NCBI GenBank assembly: GCA_032433765.1
Contig: JAVIAB010000059.1
Coordinates: forward strand, 63,084,178 to 63,148,177
Reading direction: 5' to 3'
DNA length: 64,000 bases
DNA from: Megaustenia siamemsis
Taxonomy: Eukaryota; Mollusca; Gastropoda; Stylommatophora; Ariophantidae
Under the pieces are notes generated by a model. That model was not told the DNA's origin, did no database searches, and saw only the letters and a program-made list of their open reading frames with translations. The first letter of the stretch is position 1. The number at the start of each line of letters is the position of its first letter. Shown here piece after piece: positions 25,401 through 36,262 of this stretch. A program made the position numbers and the translations under genes.

Positions 25401-27170
25401 TTAAACTTAAACTTAACTTAACTTAAGCTTAACTTAAACTTAACTTAAACTTAACTTAAACTTAACTTAAGCTTAACTTAATCTAACTTAAACTTAACTT
25501 TAACTTAACTTAAACTTAACTTAAACTAATTTTAACTTAAATTAAACTTAACTTAATCTTAACGAACATAACTTAAACTTCAACTTAAACTTAAATAACT
25601 TAACTTAAAAATAACTTTGCTTATCTTGGATTTAAACTTAACTAATTAAATTTAAACTTAAAGCTGATTAAATTAACTTAAATATAACGTAACATAAACT
25701 ATACTTATACTTAACTTAGCTTAAACTTAACTTAAACTTAACTTAAAATTCACATACATTTAATTTTACTTAAACTTAATTTAAACTTAAATTATTTAAA
25801 CTTAACTTAATTACAACTTGAACACAACTTAACTTGAACGTATCTTAAAATTAACTTAACATAAACTTAACTTAACTTAAACTTAACTTAACTTAGCTTA
25901 GCTTAACTTAAGCTTAGCTTAGCTTAGCTTAACTTAACTTAACTTAAACTTAACTTAACTTAACTTAACTTAGCTTAGCTTAGCTTAACTTTACTTAACT
26001 TAAACTTAACTTAAACTTAACTTAAACTTAATTTAAACTTAAACTTAACTAACATAATTTAAAATTAAATTTAAGTATTTTAACTTAAACTTAAACTTAA
26101 CTAACTTAACTTGAACTTAACTTATCTAACTTATCTTAAACTTTACTTAGCTAACTTAACTTAAACTTAACTTAACTAACTTCACTTAAACTTAACATAT
26201 CTAACTTAATTTAAACTAAATTTAACTATCTTAACATAAACTTAACTTAACTAACTTAACTTAACCTATACTTAACTTAACGTAAACTTAACTTCAACTT
26301 AACTTAACTTTAACTTAACTTAAACTAAACTTAAACTTAAACTTAAACTCAAACTTTAACTTAAACTTAACTAACTTAACTTGAACTTAACTTATCTAAC
26401 TTATCTTAAACTTAACATTGCTAACTTAACTTAAACTTAAATTAACTAAATTAACTTAAACTTAACTGAAACTCAACTTAACCAACTTAACTTTAACTTA
26501 ACTTAAACTTAACATAACTAACTTAACTTAAACTTAACGTAACTAACTTAACTAAAACTTAACTAACTTAACTAACTTAACTTAAACTTAACTTAACTAA
26601 CTTAACTGAAACTTAACTTAACTAACTTAACTGAAACTTAACTTAACTAACTTAACTTAAACTTAAACTTAACTTAACTTAAACTTAACTTAACTTAAAC
26701 CTAACTTAACTTAAACTTAACTTAACTTAAACTTAACTTAAACTTAACTTAAACTTAAACTTAAACTTAACTTAAACTTAACTTAAACTTAACTTAAACT
26801 TAACTTAAACTTAACTTAAACTTAACTTAAATTTGACTTAAACTTAAATTAAACTTAACTTAACTTAAACGTAAAATAAACTTAACTTAACTTAAATCTA
26901 AATTAAACTTAACTTTACTTAAACTTAACTGAAACTTAACTGAAACTTAACTTAATTTAAACTTAACTTAACTTAAACTTAACTTAAACTTAAACCTAAC
27001 TTAAACTTTAACCTAACTTAATTTAAACTTAACTTAACTTAAACTTAACTTAACGTATACTTAACTTAAACTTAACTTAAACATAACTTAACTTAAACTT
27101 AACTTAAACTTAACATAAACTCAACATAAACTTAAACTTAACTTAACTAATTTAACTTAAATAAACTTAA
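13409..27170. repeat. 13.8-kb satellite of CTTAA-type units with higher-order structure
   Basis: The tract is built from cttaa pentamers and the derived nonamer cttaactaa, with variants (cttaaa, aaattaactt, ctcaactt). Islands of gctta and gcttg pentamers lie near 16171-16350, 18065-18210, 18410-18540, 20025-20190, 21750-21790, 23585-23700 and 24800-24940. The plus strand is nearly free of G outside the islands. TTAA puts stops in all frames of both strands, so no coding is possible. Rare non-repeat landmarks recur at constant distances, showing kilobase-scale duplications within the array. Copy accuracy may suffer from assembly or base-calling. Confidence 0.97.
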
Positions 27171-27171
27171 C

Positions 27172-27500
27172 TAACTACCTACCTACTATTTGATTCGTTG
27201 CCGGCCCATAGTACGTAGACCCAGGTACTTTTTCTCTTATCTAAATTTTTATTCTGTCAGTTTTCATTTCTTGTAAAGATATTTTATCAAATCTCGCCAT
27301 TTGTTCTGTGCATGCTACTATCTCACTGAGGGAGCCTACTCCTGCTTCTCTTGCCTCTCTGAACAATGTTCTTCTCAGTGTCTCTCTGGGTCGGCCTCTT
27401 TTCCTCTTACTTGTTGTTTCCTGTATAAGGGTTTGCTTTGTTATTCGGTTATTATCTCTCCTAATCACATGTCTAACATATGACATCGTCTTTTCTTGAT
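27172..27500 (-). mobile_element. LINE-C 3' end at the satellite's right edge
   Basis: The minus-strand reading (SYVRHVIRRDNNRITKQTLI, KRKRGRPRETLRRTLFREAR) matches 9980-10190. Its 3' UTR ends at ggcccatagtacgtagac read from the plus strand. The tail on the minus strand runs tagtaggtaggtagttagtt and merges into the satellite. Confidence 0.85.
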
Positions 27501-27680
27501 ACTGAAGAGGTGATCGGCACTACAATATTAAACATACAGCATGGCGGGAGAAAATAGAGTGACTTTGTTCACTTTGGACCCGAGTCCCCTAACATTAATA
27601 GATAGACATATAAGATAAGCCGTTTTTATAGTAAGTAGATTATTTAGATAAAAACTTACTATTAATATGCACATGTTAAT

Positions 27681-28320
27681 TTAAAACAATAAATTATTTA
27701 AACACTTCTTGGTTCTGAAACGTGCTTGGTTATCAGATTGTGTTATTGTGTTCTCTCTGCCCAGGATGGTGATGGTGTTTCTTCTTCGGACTCGCTGTTG
27801 ACTATGACGAGCTGGCCAGGTGTGGGTGGTGGACAGCTCGTCTTCGGTGTCAGTTGCTTTCTGTATCTCGTGGAGCTCCATAGCGAGCTGCTTCGACTTT
27901 GGTAAACTTATGCTTTTGTTTCTTGTCAAACGGGTCCACTGTTTTTCCTACAACCACCATGAAATTTTCATTGTCGCTGGTGTCTACTTCCTGGTGTCAA
28001 GTATCCAGGGACGAAGATAAAACGTACACTTGTCAGTCTTGGGTTCTTTAGTGACACCAACTACTGTCTTTGAACCTCTTTGATCTACCTGATCAAATCA
28101 CTCAGAAAACACACGTGAGTAAAAGATTGTATTTCGAGCCATGGATTTAGTTACTGGCATGATCTTTATGGTCATACTACTTTTAGTTACTCCGAAAGCA
28201 CCGCTCTCCTCCGCCAGTTCAATGCTACCAATGCCAAACATGGTCATAGAGTGGACACAGAAGACAGACCTGTGAAAACAGATGTTTTGAAAAAAGAAAA
28301 TAAACAACACAAAGATTATT
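27681..28320 (-). pseudogene. Degenerate coding-like stretch, identity unknown
   Basis: The minus strand shows several protein-like pieces in different frames: SKTVVGVTKEPKTDKCTFYL near 28000-28080, NFMVVVGKTVDPFDKKQKHK near 27900-27970 and QLAMELHEIQKATDTEDE near 27830-27890. Stops and frame changes separate them. It could be ORF1 of a retroelement or a decayed gene. I recognise no family. Confidence 0.25.
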
Positions 28321-28375
28321 CAAAGATTCAATGTGAAAATCTGAGAATAAATCGAAATTCGCCCGCGCCTGAAAA

Positions 28376-28440
28376 ACAAACACACATACACACGCACGCA
28401 CGCACGCACGCACGCACACCCACACCACACCACACCACAC
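28376..28440. repeat. CACG/CACAC microsatellite
   Basis: A (CACG)n run followed by ccacaccacaccacacc. Confidence 0.95.
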
Positions 28441-28559
28441 CATTTAAAAAATAAACAAATGAAATGGTTGATACACTTAATAAAATGAAACCAGATAAAA
28501 CAACATGCAAAGTAAGAGACAGTCAGAATAAAGACATGTGGAACAACCAACATATTTCT

Positions 28560-28795
28560 ATCTGTTCCTTTCTCATTACATGGCATTAAAATGACAGTTG
28601 TCTCTTCCTAATATTGGATATTAGCTCTCCTCCTGCTTTAGTTTCTTTCAGAACGTTTTCATTACTATTCTTAACTGTCCAAGGTATTCTCAACATTCTT
28701 TGTAAAGCTTTATTTCTACAGCCTCCAGTCCTCATACAGCCTTATTTTTGTTGTCTATTGTCCTATGATTCACATATAACAGGTTTGAAACGATG
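28560..28795 (-). mobile_element. LINE-A internal fragment
   Basis: Matches the LINE-A copy at 50720-50950 (shared blocks tattggacattagctctc-like, ctttcagaac, tacagcctc, gtctattgtcct). About 240 bases of the post-RT region; both ends truncated. Confidence 0.65.
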
Positions 28796-28799
28796 TTAG

Positions 28800-29600
28800 G
28801 CAATGACAATGGTATGAATATTGGTAATGGTAATGATAGGCCAATGAAAATGACCTGCCAGCACCATTTGAACAGCCTTTAATAACAGTCCATTGTAGCA
28901 CACTGTTTATGACAACAGCGTTCTTTCTTTGCTTGTGTCGATAGTACGTACAAACGCCCCGAGAGGGCTACTGTTACTGCTCAGTCGATGATGACGTTGA
29001 CAAGGTACAAAAACGTGCAGAGGTCAACGTGCGCTCACCTCTCTGTCTCAGCTGTCAGGTTCTCACGTCCTCAACTAGCACTTTGGCTGTAATCTAACTG
29101 AACTGACTTGTTTAATCTCCGTCTTGTATGTGCCGCGAGAACTCTCAGTTCGTTTCAACGCCCTGGCATAGGTAGCGACTGTTATTAAATCAATGTTATC
29201 AATAAATGTCTGCACACTGCTGATGTTGAAAGATCATGCATCTTTATTCCGACAACCCTAACAATGTACAATTGTATGTACAATTATTCACAGCGGCCAG
29301 CGATCACACATCTCGCTCGGACAGTCACACACCATATTACAGAATTCACATCTCTGCTGGATACTCTCGCTTCTGTGCGTCTGCCTACTCAGGCTTATTT
29401 TACTTAATGCTTCATAATTTGATTATAAAGAATAAGACACCAATAATTCTAATAAGAGCATATGTCATCAAACAGGTCTGAGGATTTAGCAACGCTGGCG
29501 AGGATTAGTTTACCTGTGTCTACGTCATACAGGGGCACATGAAATGTAGGGAACAGAAGTTAAGGGGATAACCATTCATGTCATTTGTGTAAATGGAAGG
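28800..29600. other. Unassigned non-coding stretch
   Basis: No convincing frame, RNA gene or repeat match within the window. A short inverted motif (tgtacaattgtatgtacaatt) lies at 29267-29287. Confidence 0.5.
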
Positions 29601-29604
29601 GCTG

Positions 29605-29939
29605 CTGTCCCCAGGATCCCCACCTCACTAGGACTAATGCCCTAGGCTAGAGCTGCCTAGCTAGTGGAAACTAGCCCAGATTCAACAGCACACAGACGTG
29701 CCGATTGCAATCTCGGCACTAAGAACATCGGGTGTTACCCTAGTCCGACCACGCATCTTCCACCCCCCCAATTTTTCTGTTCAAACTTTGACATAATGGG
29801 AGGTAGCAAAGCAGTACCCAAAGACTACTGTGTCACGTAGCCGACGTGACACAGTCTGTGTTGCTAGAGCAGGCAACACGGCTTTGCACCTAGGACAAGG
29901 TTTATAAGCCTTGCGTCTTAGCCAAAGAGAAAAATTGGG
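29605..29939. other. Cluster of perfect hairpins, structured-RNA or foldback candidate
   Basis: Successive perfect inverted repeats: ctagg/cctag (29627-29644), gctagt-GGAA-actagc (29660-29675), gtgccga/tcggcac (29698-29719), gggt/accc (29730-29740), ctgtgtcacgt/acgtgacacag with a 5-base loop (29828-29854), gtgttgc/gcaacac (29858-29879) and caagg/ccttg (29896-29913). An outer 12-bp pair cccaatttttct/agaaaaattggg joins 29767-29778 to 29928-29939. No known RNA family recognised. Confidence 0.5.
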
Positions 29940-30354
29940 CAGTTGGTTTATAAATATTCACTAGAATTTCATAAACCCGGCCACTGAAAACTACATACAA
30001 AATAGTTAATTATATAAATCTCTTGCTATTGTAATTTTTTAAGAGTACCATAACTTTGCATATCACTTGAAATAACAATATGTTCTTAAAAATTTGTATG
30101 TTTAAATATTTTAAAAAACTGTTAATATAATGTCTTAAAATACACTAAGGTTAAATATTATCAATCAAAGACTATGTCCATTAATTTATGATGCAAACGG
30201 GAAATATTAATTTATATGAATTTTGGAATGTATTATTCACCTTGATTATTAAGGGAAGTCACTACAAGAGTTTAATTTTTCGTTATGTACGAGTTATTGT
30301 TCGTAGGGATAATTCCTTTAAATTTTTAGACAATTAATAATATTCTGTAAAATA
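29940..30354. other. AT-rich stretch, nothing recognised
   Basis: No frame, repeat copy or RNA gene recognised. Confidence 0.6.
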
Positions 30355-30720
30355 TTAATCGTTAGGCACGTTTCGCAATGCATATAGATTTAAACTAATG
30401 TGATAGATATATGTGCTTCTAAGTTTTGAGCAAATTGTATGAAATTAATTTGTTTTTAGATGGTAGCAATTAAAAATTATCCAGTATGCATAATATACAA
30501 TTAGAACTCCACGATTTTACTCACAATCCGTGTAAACAATATATTAACCATTAGACGTGTTTAGCAATGCAAATATATTTAATAAATTCAATAAATATAT
30601 GTGCTTCTACGTTTTGTGCAAATTATAGTGAATTAATTTTATTTCTTTTTATGATAGCAATTAAAAACAATCCAGTATGCATACAATTCAACAATAATTC
30701 CACGATTGTTATTTAAATGG
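30355..30720. repeat. Diverged tandem duplication of ~185 bp
   Basis: Two copies (from about 30355 and 30543) share atatatgtgcttcta, gttttg-gcaaatt, gtagcaattaaaaa-type and atccagtatgcata blocks, with many substitutions between them. Confidence 0.75.
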
Positions 30721-30924
30721 GTCCTATGTAAAAAAATATATTTTATTTTCATCTTATCCTCACAAAATGCAGAGTGGATAGTCAAAATTAGATTCTCTAA
30801 CAGAATTACTTAGAATATCTTTAAATAGTGACTAAAATGCATTTTATAATAATTCCACAGCGACTTCAATTTTTATTTTGAAAATGAATTAATATTCATT
30901 CATTATTATTCATTGTCTATTTGT

Positions 30925-31093
30925 CATGAAGGACGAAGAGATAGAGAGAATCAAAAAGAAAAAATACCAGACAGCTTAAGATAATGGCTTGGCTGAAAGT
31001 CAACAACAGAAATGATAACTGTTGAGATCAAAAGTTGTGGAGAAGAATGATCACCTACACCAGCAGGCCTGATACTTGATGATGATGATTTCT
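30925..31093 (+). mobile_element. LINE-A 3' end with (TGA)n tail
   Basis: Shows gaaggacgaagagatagag, taccagacagcttaaga, gatcacctacaccagcagg and cttgatgatgatgat, as at 48960-49125. Confidence 0.85.
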
Positions 31094-32160
31094 CATGATT
31101 CTAACTTCAAAAAGAATTAAGTAAGTTATATACATATAAATAATATTACAATGTCATTTTAATATTACAAATAGTAATAAGAATTACCTTAATTGTTATA
31201 TTAAAATTAAATAAATTAAATGAAATCAGTAATATTAATAGCTCTCTCACACACACTATTTACACTCACATTTTTTTTTGTAGTCACAATTAATACAGTT
31301 CTGGATAAAAATAGATTAGAAGCTGTATGTTATAAACATTCTTATTAAGTTATAGTTAGAGTATAAATAAAGGAGAAACTTTTCTTCAAAAGTTAAGATA
31401 ATTATTTTACTGCAAGACAATAAAACAAACTGCTCTCTTTGTTGAATAAAAACAGACAGTATGTTAATTTAATTATTAATTCTAAACTGTGTTGTTGCTT
31501 TTTTACAGTTTCTTAAAATCATATTTATTTGAGAATCACACAGTGGATTGATTAAGGACTATGGTTGAATTTGAAAGAGAAAAAAGATATATATATAATT
31601 ATGCCAATGTGAATAGAAAAAAAAGCTCTACAGATAATTTATGGAAATTGTTCAGTAGATATTTTTTTAGACTTTTGTAAAAAAAAAAAGTATCCTGAAA
31701 TTGCCAAAAAATGAAACACCGGCTTTGTTGAAGAGTGGCATAGTACTTTTAAAAATCTCTCTTCTGTAATGATTTTACTCATCATTAATGCTCTTTTAAT
31801 TTCTAGAAATCATATAAGGGAATTCAAAACTGGTTGATGAGATGTAAAAGCTACCATGATTTCTCATAACTTTATGCTATATTTCACTCTAAAGAGTGTC
31901 AGATTAGTGATTCTATTAATTTTGTTATTTTACACATTAATTTATTACAAATATTAATAATATACATGTGTGTATGTCTCTCTGTCTGTCTCTCTGTCTC
32001 TGAAAGCATTTCCCAGCAAACTTTGTGTAATGTTGCTATTGCTGTCTTGCAGGTTTTGCCCACTTCTTGGCCAGGGATGATCTATTTAGCCTTAGACCAC
32101 GTCTTTCATGTTACATTAGACCATGATTGCAATCCAAAATTAAAAGTGTAAGTCACTTTT
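31094..32160. other. AT-rich stretch, nothing recognised
   Basis: Contains a short TCTG tract near 31976-32000. Otherwise no frame or repeat match found. Confidence 0.55.
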
Positions 32161-32164
32161 GCTT

Positions 32165-32329
32165 CATAAATTGAACATAACAACAACGTCGTCTTGTGAG
32201 ATTTCCAGCTGTTTGTTGCCAGTACATACTCTAATTATTCTTTGATTTTTGCCTTCAATGTTTATGCCGTCTAAAATTGTTATTATTTCTTGTACTTTAC
32301 TTTATCAAATGCTCTGGTATAATCTATTA

Positions 32330-32330
<1 letters not shown>
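32165..32330 (-). pseudogene. LINE reverse-transcriptase motif-A fragment
   Basis: Read on the minus strand it gives CLIDYTRAFDKVKY, the F-D box (first catalytic Asp) of non-LTR reverse transcriptase, then in a shifted frame text resembling ILDGINIEGKNQRIIR. It is cut by a TA microsatellite on one side. Which LINE family it belongs to cannot be decided because no other copy here covers this part. Confidence 0.7.

Positions 32331-32396
<66 letters not shown>
32331..32396. repeat. (TA)n microsatellite
   Basis: About 33 TA units beside the RT fragment. Confidence 0.97.
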
Positions 32397-32399
<3 letters not shown>

Positions 32400-33202
32400 T
32401 CTTTTTAAATAGTTTTTAAAAATATTATTTTCTTTGGTTTGATTTGTATTCACATGGAGCATAAAATAAATAAATATTCAGTTAATAAATAATATTCTAT
32501 ACAATAAAAAAATATTCAGTAAATATTTAAATATCGAGTTTAACTGTTTAAAACTTGTTTTCTTTGTAATTTCAATTATTCTTTTTATGTCATGTCATTA
32601 AACAATTAAAAAATTCTTCCTTCGACAAGCTTACGAGAACTGAGACTGAGTGATTGTAAAAGTGTAGCTGATCTAGGCATGCAAGAGTGGCCAAATTATG
32701 TAAGACTCTACGTTACCTCATTGTGGCAAAATGTAAAAAGGTAATGGAGGATTTTACATTCTAATGTCTCTTTATTTTTAAAAGTTTTGGGAATAGTATG
32801 TTAGTACTCATATATTTCCATGACTGTCTTACTTCTAATGCCCTGCAGTGCTATCAGATGGCACACAGGGTTTTCGGTGTATTTTGTCCTATGTCCTTAT
32901 TCTATCCGAGCTTCTCAATCTTCGCTAAAATTCTACCTTACGCAACTTTAAAGAAAAAGTATAAACCCAAGGTAGGATAGCAATTATTGAAAAGACACCG
33001 CCTTGAAAAAAGCACTAGTCCTGAAATTGATGTGAGTAAGTACCATCTTGTACCAGCTCACCAACCACCTGCATTTACAAGTTTAACTGCCAAATATTTG
33101 TAATAGAAAATATTAGTCTACATGTAATGTGTATCATGCTATATTTATCACCGCAAACATTTGTACTCAGATTTTTAAATTTAAAATGATTTATTACATT
33201 AA

Positions 33203-33504
33203 CTCTTTCCGTACGTTTCGCCGCACTGTGCGGCAATGTGATTCCGCAATGTACATTTCGCAGCACAGTGCGCCACGCTCAATTTGATTAGTGTGAATGC
33301 CATCAAATCATATTCTTTTTATATGTCTTATATCATCTGGATATTGGTGAAATCTTATATCTTGTTCAATTATCTAAACATTCATATATAATATGTTATA
33401 TGTTAGATAAATATAAATATATAGATTGATTCTTAAAACCATGAACAATTTTGTCTCTGAAATCTCTTCTGTTGCGTCGATAAAAAGCTTCCATATGGAA
33501 AGAG
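33203..33504. mobile_element. piggyBac-type MITE, array copy 1
   Basis: Flanked by TTAA at 33199-33202 and 33505-33508. The ends are inverted (ctctttccgtacg at left, ctctttccatatgg read from the right). TTAA target duplication plus a ctcttt-type end suggests a non-autonomous piggyBac-like element of about 302 bp. No transposase inside. Confidence 0.7.
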
Positions 33505-33620
33505 TTAACCACAAAAATTTAGTATAGACATATTTTTTTTCAGCGTTCGCAGCTTTCATCTAAGGAGAAGTCCCCTATAGCCTAGGAGCTGAATTTTGCA
33601 TGTTGATTCATTTTACCCTG

Positions 33621-33830
33621 CAGCCATGTGCACAGGGGCCCCTCGCCACCCAGCAGATAACTCCGTCTTCAGAGGTACTCATATTTTTTCTGTTGTTGTG
33701 TTATTGACGTGTCAAGCCGGGCCTCACTGTTGAGACCATGGGTGGTTGCCACAGAGAGAAATCACAAATAAAGATCCCAACTTGTACAGTCAGATTTGAA
33801 CTAACAACCTCTCTGTGTCAAGACTGCCAT
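33621..33830 (-). mobile_element. SINE I in array copy 1
   Basis: Same body as 2414-2690 (gtgcacaggggcccctcg; gatttgaactaacaacc as the reversed B-box region). Confidence 0.75.
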
Positions 33831-34172
33831 AACTTGAGATTGAAAACTTTCTCTTCAAGCAAATTCCACAGAGAATTGTGAATTGCTTTAGGCTCAAAAC
33901 TTTCCACTGTGAGAATTTCAATTACAGCTTATAGCTTCTGACACGTATTCAGTGCATCCACCATTTTGATAACTAATACAAGGAAGCATGTGACACTAGA
34001 CTGTGGAAACTCTTTTTTGGAAGAGTAAAAAAAAAAAATTCTTCCTTTACATTGGAAACAATACATTTAAAAAAATTTTACAATGAAGATACAGAATTTC
34101 ACAGCTTATCAGGTTAAATTTGTTTATTTAGAGAGCTAAGTATAAATTTTATTTGACATTTTCATTTATGTC

Positions 34173-34318
34173 ATTCATAAAGTGCTGTCTCCGCATAAAG
34201 AGTTGGCTATCATGGAGCACCTTTCTGCTCTGTCTCTTGCTTTGATGTTGTAGGGATCGAACCCTACCTCTAGTCCTTTGTAGCCCAGTTTACTAACTGC
34301 TGAGCTATTGCGGCTCCC
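34173..34318 (-). mobile_element. SINE with tRNA head and LINE-B 3' end, array copy 1
   Basis: The minus strand starts ggagccgcaatagctcagca, an A-box-bearing tRNA head, with B-box gggttcgatccc. It then switches to catcaaagcaagagacagag and the rest of the LINE-B 3' end up to its last bases. The head equals that of the SINEs at 46036, 53808 and 58530. Chimeric structure is directly visible. Confidence 0.85.
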
Positions 34319-35144
34319 CATTTCTTTGGTAAGGCTATAAATATTGATTTTAATAGGCCATCTGGTATATTTCACCTGTTATAGATTTGCATTCACATGG
34401 AGCATAAAAAAAATAAATATTCAGTTAATAAATAATATTCTATACAATAAATAAATATTCAGTAAATATTCAAATATTCAGTTTAACTGTTTAAAACATG
34501 TTTTCTTTGCAATTTTAATTATTCTCTTTATGTCATGTCATTAAACAATTAAAAATTCTTCCTTCGACAAGCTTACGAGAACTGAGACTGAGTGATTGCA
34601 AAAGTGTAGCTGATCTAGGCATGCAAGAGTGGCCAAATTATGTAAGACTCTACGTTACCTCATTGTGGCAAAATGTAAAAATGTAATGGAGGATTTTACA
34701 TTCTAATGTCTCTTTATTTTAAAAAGTTTTGGGAAAAGTATGATAGTACTCATATATTTCCATGACTGTCTTACTTCTAATGCCCTGCAGTGCTATCAGA
34801 TGGCACACAGGGTTTTCGGTGTATTTTGTCCTATGTCCTTATTCTATCCGATCTTCTCAACCTTCGCTAAAATTCTACCTTACGCAACTTTAAAGAAAAA
34901 GTATAAACCCAAGGTAGGATAGCAATTATTGAAAAGACACTGCCTTGAAAAAACCACTAGTCCTGAAATTGATGTGAGTAAGTACCATCTTGTACCAGCT
35001 CACCAACCACCTGCATTTACAAGTTTAACTGCCAAATATTTGTAATAGAAAATATTGGTCTACGTGTAATGTGTATCATGCTATATTTATCACCGCAAAC
35101 ATTTGTACTCAGATTTTTAAATTTAAAATGATTTATTACATTAA

Positions 35145-35445
35145 CTCTTTCCGTACGTTTCGCTGCACTGTGCGGCAATGCGATTCCGCAACGTACATTT
35201 CGCAGCACAGAGCGCAAAGCTCAATTTGATTAGTGTGAATGCCATCAAATCATATTCTTTTTATGTCTTATATCATCTGGATATTGGTGAAATCTTATAT
35301 CTTGTTCAATTATCTAAACATTCATATATAATATGTTATATGTTAGATAAATATAAATATATAGATTGATTCTTAAAACCATGAACAATTTTTATCTCTG
35401 AAATCTCTTCTGTTGCGTCGATAAAAAGCTTCCGTATGGAAAGAG
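35145..35445. mobile_element. piggyBac-type MITE, array copy 2
   Basis: TTAA at 35141-35144 and 35446-35449. Ends ctctttccgtacg and ctctttccatacgg agree over 13 bases with one mismatch. Best-preserved of the three. Confidence 0.7.
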
Positions 35446-35560
35446 TTAACCACAAAAGTACAGTATAGACATATTTTTTTTCAGCGTTCGCAGCTTTCAT
35501 CTAAGGAGAAGTCCCCTATAGCCTAGGAGCTGAATTTTGCATGTTGATTCATTTTACCCT

Positions 35561-35768
35561 GGCAGCCATGTGCACAGGGGCCCCTCGCCACCCAGCAGAT
35601 AACTCCGTCTTCAGAGGTACTCATATTTTTTCTGTTGTTGTGTTATTGACGTGTCAAGCCGGGCCTCACTGTTGAGACCATGGGTGGTTGCCACAGAGAG
35701 AAATCACAAATAAAGATCCCAACTTGTACAGTCAGATTTGAACTAACAACCTCTCTGTGTCAAGACTG
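35561..35768 (-). mobile_element. SINE I in array copy 2
   Basis: Near-identical to 33621-33830. Confidence 0.75.
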
Positions 35769-36114
35769 CCATAACTTGAGATTGAAAACTTTCTCTTCAA
35801 GCAAATTCCACAGAGAATTGTGAATTGCTTTAGGCTCAAAACTTTCCACTGTGAGAATTTCAATTACAGCTTATAGCTTCTGACACGTATTCAGTGCATC
35901 CACCATTTTGATAACTAATACAAGGAAGCATGTGACACTAGACTGTGGAAACTTTTTTTTGGAAGAGTAAAAAAAAAAAATTCTTCCTTTACATTGGAAA
36001 CAATACAATTTATAAAATATTTGCAATGAAGATACAGAATTTCACAGCTTATCAGGTTAAAATTGTTTATTTAGAGAGCTAAGTATAAATTTTATTTGAC
36101 ATTTTCATTTATGT

Positions 36115-36262
36115 CATTCATAAAGTGCTGTCTCTGCATCCAGAGTTGGCTATCATGGAGCACCTTTCTGCTTTGTCTCTTGCTTTGATTTTGTAGGGAT
36201 CGAACCCTACCTCTAGTCCTTTGTAGCCCAGTTTACTAACTGCTGAGCTATCGCGGCTCCCC
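36115..36262 (-). mobile_element. SINE with tRNA head and LINE-B 3' end, array copy 2
   Basis: Near-identical to 34173-34318, with cgcgatagctcagca in the head. Confidence 0.85.

Noticed and set aside
13409..27170. Satellite as a telomere or centromere
   Set aside because: The CTTAA unit is not the TTAGGG expected for molluscan telomeres, and nothing in the sequence alone marks a centromere.
13409..27170. CRISPR-like array
   Set aside because: There are no unique spacers between repeats, the genome is animal, and units are 5-9 bases.
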